A program made the translations under genes and the position numbers. A DNA stretch of 5,098 bases from an uncultured bacterium (lineage in GTDB: Bacteria > Bacteroidota > Bacteroidia > Bacteroidales > Paludibacteraceae), in contig CAMTOX010000166.1 in assembly GCA_947074225.1 (NCBI GenBank), positions 1 to 5,098 on the forward strand, in the 5' to 3' direction. This document shows, one piece after another, positions 1 through 5,098 of the stretch (the stretch's first letter is position 1; every line of letters begins with the position of its first letter). Under the pieces are notes generated by a model that was not told the DNA's origin, did no database searches, and saw only the letters and a list, made by a program, of their open reading frames with translations.

Positions 1-285
1 ACCGATATTAGAAATACACAAATCTCTTTCTTGCTCTCGCAAAGTGGCAGTAATGCAGGGGTATTTAAAGTAGGAGTGATGAGCGATATTTCAGATGAAT
101 CTACTTTCGAATTGGTTAAGAGAATAACGATGAATAATTATAATGAGCAAGAATTTTTTCAAATAAGTTTAGCCAATATAAATCTCAGTGGTCCAAATAA
201 ATATATAGTATTTAAACATGAAATAATTAATAATTCGGAGAGTTTCTGCATGGATAATTTAATTATTGAGGAGATTCCTAATTGT
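1..285 (+). repeat. Module A0: C-terminal part of a type A jelly-roll (cleaved-adhesin-like) module
   Basis: This is the second half of a module whose first half lies left of the window. It shows the type A signature VGVMSD at 70-87, followed by STFELVKRI, which closely resembles STFELLDTI in A3. A strand ending in Phe (211-213) and a closing CMDN motif (247-258) follow, and the module ends at the Cys of 283-285 that opens the next FN3. The match of codons 1-10 to the same strand in A3 and A6 shows that the coding frame continues upstream. Confidence 0.8.
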
Positions 286-3200
286 AATCGTGTTTCGGGT
301 TTAAAAGTGTTGACAGCAACAGAGAGTACGGCAAGAATAGAGTGGGAAGTTAATGCTAATGCATTGTCGTACGAAGTGGCATTGTGTAGTGTTAATAAAG
401 GCCCCTTGGATAGTAGAAGTTTAATAATTCCTGCATCAATAAACTCATTAGATATTACTGCCTTACAACAATCTGCCAGCTACGACCTCTATGTAAGAGC
501 TATTTGTGCTGTTGGCGATACGAGTGCTTGGAACTATGAGGCAGTCCCTTTATATACAAGTGAAGCACCTGCTGCTTTACCATATTTGTACAACTTTGAA
601 GATAGTTACGAGAATGGTCTTTGGATTTTAAATAATGGGGATGCAGTGAATAGATGGTATATTGGTGAAGCTGTAAATAATGGTGGTAATAATGGTTTGT
701 ATGTGTCAGGTAATAATGGTTACGGCAATGTATATTCAAGCAATAATAGTATTACTCGTTCTCATATTTATGCCTATCGGACGCTCTATTTTGAGGGTGG
801 TGATGTTGATATCTCATTCGACTGGAAGTGCAACGGACATCAAGAAAATGATTATATGGCTGCCTTTTTAGTGCCGGCATCGGTAATGATGCCTCAGGGA
901 GGTGTTTATAGTAACGATATGATATTACCATCTGTGTCCGATCTTTATTCAGAAAATGTTACTCCAGAGTGGGTATTATTAGGAGCAAAGATATTAAACG
1001 AAAGAACATCTTGGCAACATTTACATCAACGTGTTTCCGTTAAAGAAAGCGGAAACTATAGATTAGTCTTTTATTGGGCAAACCTTAATAAGCCTACAGC
1101 TTCAAATCCTCCAGGGGCAGTAGATAATATTGAGGTAATACCTTTAAGTTGTAGCACACCAATTTTTAAAACACCCATAACCACAGATAGTAGTGTTGTG
1201 ATTTCTTGGTTTTCTTATAACGAGCCATTAAAGTGGGAGGTAAAAGTAGCGCATAAAGCGTTGAGTATTTCCGAACTTGATACAGTAAGTGGTTTATTCT
1301 ATGAGAACCTAAATCAAGATACCAATGTTATTTACTTAAATGGACTAGCTCCTACTAAGATGTACTATGCATATGTTCGTTCTATTTGCGATAATAACGA
1401 TACAAGTATGTGGGCAAAGTATGAAGTTATAACAGATTGTATTAGTGAGATAATAAAGTTTCCTTACAAAACGGATTTTGAAGGAATTGGTTCCGGTGTA
1501 GGGGTTATGGAACCTTGTTGGACTATTAGTGATTCGCAAAATAGTTTGGCATATGTAAATCCTAATATAAATTACACTGAAGGTGGCAATGCCTCGTTGT
1601 TTTTTGAGTCTATCGCTAATGCTGAGTCGAGTTGTATTGTTGCCTCTCCATATATAGGAAATATAAATATGTCTGATCTGGAAATCTCTTTATATATCTT
1701 AAGTATTACAACAGGTAGAATTATTGAGGTTGGTATTATGAGTGATTTAAACGATCCGTTATCGTTTGTTGTGGTAGATTCAATAATAACATATTCAAGA
1801 GAATTATGGGAGAAATATACCATTTATACCACTAATTATAGTGGTAATGGCCGACATGTAGCTTTCAGAATAACCGATCAAAGTGGCTTTAATCGGTTAT
1901 ATATAGATAATATAGAGATTAAATTAAACTTAAGTTGTCGTACACCAGAAAATCTTACCTGTGTTAGAATATCGGATAATCAAGCAAAGATTAGCTGGTC
2001 GGATGTATTAGGTTCATATGATTATGCTATGAAGATATCTACACGGAATATTGATCCGGAATATGAGGAGGCCGACGTTGATGAGATTACAGGAATCTCT
2101 AATGCTTTTGAGACCATATATGGATTGGATGCAAATACAGTTTATTATTTCTATGTTAAAGGATCTTGTGATTCTGAAGATAGCTATTGGAGTGAACCCC
2201 TGAAGGTTAGAACGCTTTGTGAGCCAGTGTCGTTGCCATATTCTCAAAATTTTAATCTCGACAATAGTGATGTTTATAATGTGCCTCCATGTTGGAGTAG
2301 TTATTTAGAAACTTTTGGGAGTATACCAAATATTAAGAACGATAAGTCTTTCTACCCTTATATTTTTAATGGAGTTTCTAGCGATGGCGACAATTATTCA
2401 TACAGGCTATATGCTTATTTCTATAATGTATCTTCAACAAAGGCAATAGCTATATTGCCAAGGTTTGATGCTCCAATAAACGAGCTTCAGTTGCAGTTTT
2501 CTCATTATTCGGAAAGTTCAAATGCTTTACTAATGGTTGGTACGATGTCTGACGTGAAGGATGCTTCAACTTTTGAATTATTAGATACGATACAAGTGAG
2601 AGCTTGGAAAAAGTCTATCCTGACATTTGAAGATTATGAGGGTGAGAATCAATATTTGGCCTTTATGGTGGATGGCGATAGACAACAAACAAGTTACAGA
2701 GTTTATATAGATAATGTAGAGGTAGACTATATATCGTCTTGTCAACCTCCTACTTTAATTACTGCTACGAATATAAAATCAGATCAGGCTATGGTGTCGT
2801 GGACACCTATTTCGTCGAGCGATTCAATATTTAATCTTCAAATAACGAAGTTTAATGTTGGTTCTGATACAGAACTTCTTGATACAGTAACTTCTTTTGT
2901 TTTGGATACTATGGTAAGTTCTCCCTATTGTTTAGTAACAGGATTACAACCACAAACAACTTATTATTATTATGTACGTACCCTTTGCGATATAACATAT
3001 AGCAATCGTTTTGAGGAAGCATGTTCTTTTACAACATCATGTTCTGCTTTAGATTTACCATTCTTTGAGGGTTTTGAAAATGAAAACTACTTAAGTGATT
3101 GTTGGAAAATAGAGTGTTCTCAACTAGCTGCATCAACACCAAATTTTTGGATACATAATGTACATGCGAATTATGTTTATGAGGGTGACCGAAGTATTGA

Positions 3201-5025
3201 ATTACCTTCTAGTAGATCTACAAGTAAATCAAACTTAGTATTGCCATTGTTTCATTTTGATTCTACAGAGAGTTATACATTAAAATTTATGATGTATAGA
3301 ACATCGTTGGTTAGGGATAATGTGGGTGTTAAAGTATGGATAAATAGTACTCCTGACACTATTGGTGGCACAGAGATTCTTTATGCACCTAGATATATAG
3401 GGACTATTCCACAAGTGCTTCAAGAGGGTTGGTATGAGTTTAGTACGGGGTTATCTGTGTCGGATAATTATTATATTATTTTTGAAGGTATAAATTCTTA
3501 TGGTAACTCTATCTATTTAGATAATATTTCCATATCAGGATTACATGATTGCAGCCGATTAGGCACTGCTACAGCAACCTTAATAACCTCAAATTCTGTT
3601 ACCTTTACTTGGCCAGAAGATCTAAATGCTACATTTGAATATGCCATTGTAGAAGAAGGATCTTTACTTAACGATGCACCCAAACATATTATATCCGATG
3701 GTTCAAATAGTTGTACTATTACAGGATTATCTGAATTAACCTCTTATACATTCTATTTACGCAATAACTGTGATAGTGCTACTCCAAGTGCTTGGTCTAT
3801 TACAAATTTTATTACCAAACAAACATCGGCCACTATTCCTTATGTGCATTCATTTAATGATGAAGAAGAGAATAATAAATGGGTTTTGACGGGTTCTGGC
3901 AGTAACTTCTTTATTATTGGCCAGGATAATTCATACGATGGTGCAAAATCATTGTATATAACAGATGATGGGCTTATGAATAATTATTCCACAATAGCAA
4001 CTTCCTATGCTTATGCCTACCGTTCCATAACTTTTGAAGCTGGTGTCTATGAACTCTCTTATGCTTGGATTGGTTATGGTGAAAGCAATTACGATTATGG
4101 CCGTTTGTTCTTAGTGCCTGACGATATAGAAATTAATATGTCTAATAGTAGCAGTGTAATCACAATGACTAATATCCCTTCTGGGTGGATAAATTGTAAA
4201 AATAACATGTGCTTGAGTAGCCAGTGGAGTCGAGAAACGGTTCAAGTTTCTATAGAAAATGCAGGAATCTATAAATTGTTGGTATATTGGTATAATGATA
4301 ATTCTGAAGGTCAGCAGCCTCCTTTGGCTATTGATAGCATCTCTATAAACAAAGTGCAATGTTCAAATATAATGAAAGTAAATGCTTATGTATTATCAAG
4401 TAGTTCCGTTCTTATATCGTCTTTCCCCACTGCCGATTCTCTAAGATTAATTTTGGATACAAAAGTCCATGACTTAAATTTATTAGATACAGCTGTGGTG
4501 TTGTTTGATACTTTGTATGTTGGTAACTCTGTGCAAGTTAATAACTTGAGCGCTTCTCAGGGATATTATTTCTGGATTCAAGGTTATTGTAATGGCGATA
4601 CTTTACCATGGGTTTCGGGTAACTTCATCACAGATTGTGCTCCATATGACATTGCGGCGAATAATGGTTTCTTTGAGAATTTTAATAGTGAACCTAATAA
4701 AAATTATGACCGTCCTGATTGTTGGAAATTTAATTCGTCTTATAATCCGGATAATAATCCGGGTAAAGTTAACTTTTACAGCTCTGTTTTAGATAGCATC
4801 TGTTTTAGATTTTTATTGTCTGGTTTAGGTAGTTACAGTTATGCCGCAACTCCAGAATTTGTTGAGCCAATCTCTTCCTTAAGAGTACGGTTAAAGCATT
4901 TGTCCGATTTACCTAATCGGGTACTTCTTATAGGTACTATGAGTGCTTATAGCAACTTTGAAACGTTTCAAGTGATTGATAGAATATTATTATACAATAA
5001 AGTTTCGCAAACAAGTGTGCTGTGA
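1..5025 (+). CDS. Giant modular surface adhesin-like protein (FN3 / cleaved-adhesin-type jelly-roll repeats), 5'-partial and apparently interrupted at the 3' end
   Basis: The frame is open from base 1 and ends at TGA 5023-5025, giving 1,674 codons in the window. Codons 1-10 align with the start of the equivalent strand in later type A modules, so the gene begins upstream. The TTG at 31 lies inside a module and is not a start. Counting codons from base 1, the order is: partial jelly-roll 1-95, FN3-1 96-188, B1 193-384, FN3-2 385-479, A2 487-646, FN3-3 647-740, A3 745-914, FN3-4 915-1014, C4 1019-1184, FN3-5 1185-1273, B5 1279-1454, FN3-6 1455-1546, A6 from about 1557. FN3 hallmarks are an early W or hydrophobic strand, a GL/NL..xT.YYxYV strand and a Cys after it. 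Jelly-roll modules end in a xxDN(I/V) or AID(N/S)I motif. Related Bacteroidota proteins are secreted and surface-attached, and bind host or matrix proteins or glycans; the ligand here is unknown. No catalytic domain, transmembrane segment, signal peptide or sorting domain is in the window. Trp is always TGG, so the standard code applies. The family call is by pattern, not by search. Confidence 0.93.
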   Translation, partial: TDIRNTQISFLLSQSGSNAGVFKVGVMSDISDESTFELVKRITMNNYNEQEFFQISLANINLSGPNKYIVFKHEIINNSESFCMDNLIIEEIPNCNRVSGLKVLTATESTARIEWEVNANALSYEVALCSVNKGPLDSRSLIIPASINSLDITALQQSASYDLYVRAICAVGDTSAWNYEAVPLYTSEAPAALPYLYNFEDSYENGLWILNNGDAVNRWYIGEAVNNGGNNGLYVSGNNGYGNVYSSNNSITRSHIYAYRTLYFEGGDVDISFDWKCNGHQENDYMAAFLVPASVMMPQGGVYSNDMILPSVSDLYSENVTPEWVLLGAKILNERTSWQHLHQRVSVKESGNYRLVFYWANLNKPTASNPPGAVDNIEVIPLSCSTPIFKTPITTDSSVVISWFSYNEPLKWEVKVAHKALSISELDTVSGLFYENLNQDTNVIYLNGLAPTKMYYAYVRSICDNNDTSMWAKYEVITDCISEIIKFPYKTDFEGIGSGVGVMEPCWTISDSQNSLAYVNPNINYTEGGNASLFFESIANAESSCIVASPYIGNINMSDLEISLYILSITTGRIIEVGIMSDLNDPLSFVVVDSIITYSRELWEKYTIYTTNYSGNGRHVAFRITDQSGFNRLYIDNIEIKLNLSCRTPENLTCVRISDNQAKISWSDVLGSYDYAMKISTRNIDPEYEEADVDEITGISNAFETIYGLDANTVYYFYVKGSCDSEDSYWSEPLKVRTLCEPVSLPYSQNFNLDNSDVYNVPPCWSSYLETFGSIPNIKNDKSFYPYIFNGVSSDGDNYSYRLYAYFYNVSSTKAIAILPRFDAPINELQLQFSHYSESSNALLMVGTMSDVKDASTFELLDTIQVRAWKKSILTFEDYEGENQYLAFMVDGDRQQTSYRVYIDNVEVDYISSCQPPTLITATNIKSDQAMVSWTPISSSDSIFNLQITKFNVGSDTELLDTVTSFVLDTMVSSPYCLVTGLQPQTTYYYYVRTLCDITYSNRFEEACSFTTSCSALDLPFFEGFENENYLSDCWKIECSQLAASTPNFWIHNVHANYVYEGDRSIELPSSRSTSKSNLVLPLFHFDSTESYTLKFMMYRTSLVRDNVGVKVWINSTPDTIGGTEILYAPRYIGTIPQVLQEGWYEFSTGLSVSDNYYIIFEGINSYGNSIYLDNISISGLHDCSRLGTATATLITSNSVTFTWPEDLNATFEYAIVEEGSLLNDAPKHIISDGSNSCTITGLSELTSYTFYLRNNCDSATPSAWSITNFITKQTSATIPYVHSFNDEEENNKWVLTGSGSNFFIIGQDNSYDGAKSLYITDDGLMNNYSTIATSYAYAYRSITFEAGVYELSYAWIGYGESNYDYGRLFLVPDDIEINMSNSSSVITMTNIPSGWINCKNNMCLSSQWSRETVQVSIENAGIYKLLVYWYNDNSEGQQPPLAIDSISINKVQCSNIMKVNAYVLSSSSVLISSFPTADSLRLILDTKVHDLNLLDTAVVLFDTLYVGNSVQVNNLSASQGYYFWIQGYCNGDTLPWVSGNFITDCAPYDIAANNGFFENFNSEPNKNYDRPDCWKFNSSYNPDNNPGKVNFYSSVLDSICFRFLLSGLGSYSYAATPEFVEPISSLRVRLKHLSDLPNRVLLIGTMSAYSNFETFQVIDRILLYNKVSQTSVL
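286..1152 (+). repeat. Unit 1: FN3-1 followed by type B jelly-roll module B1
   Basis: FN3-1 (286 to about 564) has ARIEWEV, YDLYVRAIC and a GDTSAW turn, but unlike most of its siblings it does not end in Cys. B1 (577-1152, 192 residues, the longest module) starts with LPYLYNFED and has a Trp without the preceding Cys. Its type B signature is IYAYRTLYFEGG, then DISFDWK, DYMAAFLVPA, a long insertion, TSWQH, YRLVFYWAN and the closing PPGAVDNIEV (from 1108). It pairs with B5, which has the same motifs in the same order. The Cys at 1150-1152 opens FN3-2. Confidence 0.78.
1153..1938 (+). repeat. Unit 2: FN3-2 followed by type A jelly-roll module A2
   Basis: FN3-2 (1153-1440) has VVISWFS, a NGLAPTKMYYAYVRSIC strand and a terminal ITDC. 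A2 (1459-1938, 160 residues) opens FPYKTDFEG, has PCW (Cys at 1516-1518), the VGIMSD signature (1729-1746), an EKYTIYTTNYSGNG strand leading to a conserved Phe (1864-1866), and YIDNIEI (from 1900). It is the clearest type A module and the best template for reading A0 and the broken A6. Confidence 0.8.
1939..2742 (+). repeat. Unit 3: FN3-3 followed by type A jelly-roll module A3
   Basis: FN3-3 (1939-2220) has AKISWSD, YGLDANTVYYFYVKGSC and ends in TLC. A3 (2233-2742, 170 residues) opens LPYSQNF, has PPCW (Cys at 2290-2292), the VGTMSD signature (2536-2553), STFELLDTI, DYEGENQYLAF (Phe at 2662-2664) and YIDNVEV (from 2704). It directly follows another type A unit, the only place in the window where two A modules are adjacent. 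Confidence 0.8.
2743..3552 (+). repeat. Unit 4: FN3-4 followed by divergent jelly-roll module C4
   Basis: FN3-4 (2743-3042) has AMVSWTP, VTGLQPQTTYYYYVRTLC and ends in TTSC. C4 (3055-3552, 166 residues) opens LPFFEGFEN and has DCW (Cys at 3100-3102). It lacks both the VGxMSD motif of type A and the AYR/FLVP motifs of type B. Instead it has GVKVWINSTPDT, EGWYEFSTGLS, YYIIFEGINS and YLDNISI (from 3514). This is closer in style to the choice-of-anchor J variant of the jelly-roll fold, an inference from pattern only. Confidence 0.72.
3553..4362 (+). repeat. Unit 5: FN3-5 followed by type B jelly-roll module B5
   Basis: FN3-5 (3553 to about 3819) has SVTFTWPED, TITGLSELTSYTFYLRNNC and a TPSAW turn like FN3-1. 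It also lacks a terminal Cys. B5 (3835-4362, 176 residues) opens IPYVHSFND, has NKW instead of a Cys-Trp pair, then YAYAYRSITFEAG, YELSYAW, DYGRLFLVPDD, SQWSRE, YKLLVYWYND and PPLAIDSISI (from 4318). The motif order matches B1, with a shorter middle insertion. It carries two extra Cys close together (INCKNNMC) that B1 lacks. Confidence 0.78.
4363..5025 (+). repeat. Unit 6: FN3-6 followed by type A jelly-roll module A6, cut short by an in-frame TGA
   Basis: FN3-6 (4363-4638) is the most divergent FN3. The usual strand Trp is replaced in VLISSFPT, but NNLSASQGYYFWIQGYC and the terminal ITDC are kept. A6 (from about 4669) has FFENF, DCW (Cys at 4720-4722), the signature as IGTMSA (4930-4947, Ala in place of Asp) and ETFQVIDRI. 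It is then stopped by TGA at 5023-5025, before the final two strands and the DN motif that close every other module. A jelly-roll lacking these strands would probably not fold. Confidence 0.75.
5023..5025 (+). other. In-frame TGA that appears to be a premature stop
   Basis: The TGA lies three codons before a Tyr (5032-5034) that aligns with the conserved Tyr of A2 (1837) and A3 (2635). The frame downstream continues to match type A modules. At the same offset A3 has Phe, and many related modules have Leu. A one-base change such as TTA to TGA would be enough, which is inference. It could be a real nonsense mutation or a sequencing/assembly error near a contig end. Confidence 0.65.
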
Positions 5026-5098
5026 AGTGGTTATAATGGTAATGAACATCGTTTGTGTTTTGCAATGATGTTTTTAACGTCGGTTGGTTGTTCCTGTT
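5026..5098 (+). pseudogene. Continuation of module A6 in the same frame after the stop, running off the right edge
   Basis: Read in the same frame as the CDS, these codons give SGYNGNEHRLCF and then twelve more residues ending in Cys (5095-5097). The stretch from Tyr to Phe (5032 to 5059) is 9 codons, as in A2 (1837 to 1864), A3 (2635 to 2662) and A0 (Leu 184 to Phe 211). From Phe to the residue that starts the closing xxDN motif is 12 codons in A0 and A2. Here, 12 codons after Phe, there is a Cys, as in the CMDN of A0. No new start codon with a ribosome binding site, RNA gene or other gene is seen in these 73 bases. Confidence 0.6.

Noticed and set aside
500..739. Minus-strand open frame of 79 codons
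   Set aside because: It lies wholly inside the strongly supported plus-strand CDS (FN3-1/B1), is rich in His/Tyr/Asn from antisense reading, and has no recognisable domain.
661..750. Asn/Gly-rich stretch (AATAATGGT-like codons) as a possible slippage or phase-variation repeat
   Set aside because: The units are irregular and interrupted, with no uniform tandem tract. It reads as an Asn/Gly loop in module B1.
680..871. Plus-strand open frames in another phase (680-871 and 4592-4792)
   Set aside because: Both overlap conserved modules in the main frame. Their Met/Ile/Val-rich content is what out-of-frame reading of AAT/GGT/TAT-rich codons gives.
1345..2247. Minus-strand open frames at 1345-1539, 1572-1823 and 2014-2247
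   Set aside because: They are antisense shadows of the FN3-2 to FN3-3 region, with low-complexity composition and no family features.
4111..4359. Minus-strand open frame of 82 codons
   Set aside because: It is an antisense shadow of module B5 with no independent support.
5023..5025. TGA read as Trp (alternative code) or selenocysteine
   Set aside because: Trp is encoded by TGG throughout and this is the only in-frame TGA. The aligned position in sibling modules is not Cys or conserved Trp, and no redox motif surrounds it.
5045..5075. Stem-loop (5045-5053 pairing with 5064-5072, one G-T wobble) followed by a short T run, resembling a weak intrinsic terminator after the TGA
   Set aside because: The stem is AT-rich with a 10-base loop and only a short T tail, which is common by chance in such DNA. 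The same bases also read in frame as the expected continuation of module A6, which is the stronger signal.

Overview
This window is coding almost end to end. One plus-strand reading frame is open from base 1 to a TGA at 5023-5025 (1,674 sense codons), and it enters already open at the left edge. It encodes the middle of a very large, modular, probably surface-exposed protein. Fibronectin type III (FN3) domains alternate with jelly-roll modules of the kind seen in the gingipain/HagA 'cleaved adhesin' and 'choice-of-anchor J' families. The modular style, AT-rich base composition and absence of any intergenic DNA fit a member of the Bacteroidota, most likely Bacteroidales, possibly from a metagenomic contig. 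The taxonomy is inferred, because no marker gene is present. The N-terminal signal peptide, the promoter and any C-terminal sorting domain (for example type IX secretion) would lie outside the window.

Layout: the array has a period of about 260-290 residues, each unit being one FN3 followed by one jelly-roll module. A partial jelly-roll (A0) fills 1-285. Units then follow at 286-1152 (FN3-1 + B1), 1153-1938 (FN3-2 + A2), 1939-2742 (FN3-3 + A3), 2743-3552 (FN3-4 + C4), 3553-4362 (FN3-5 + B5) and 4363-5025 (FN3-6 + A6, cut off). I distinguish three jelly-roll subtypes. Type A carries a VGxMSD motif, type B carries AYR.../FLVP/YW...PPxAID motifs, and C4 stands alone. Their order is A-B-A-A-C-B-A.

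Two points stand out. First, the TGA at 5023-5025 interrupts module A6 before its closing strands. The same frame after the stop (5026-5098) still reads like the rest of a type A module, with exactly the spacing seen in A0 and A2. The stop therefore looks like a nonsense mutation or a sequence error, not the natural end of the protein. Second, the cysteines follow a strict rule. The FN3 domains that end in Cys (2, 3, 4, 6) are exactly those followed by a module with a Cys-Trp motif. The two that lack the terminal Cys (1, 5) precede the two B modules, which lack the Cys-Trp Cys. This predicts a disulfide bridge between neighbouring domains.

No RNA gene, mobile element, CRISPR array, promoter or convincing terminator is visible. 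The 73 bases after the stop hold only the apparent continuation of the same gene. I do not see a new multi-gene system here. The window is one fragment of a giant adhesin-like protein.
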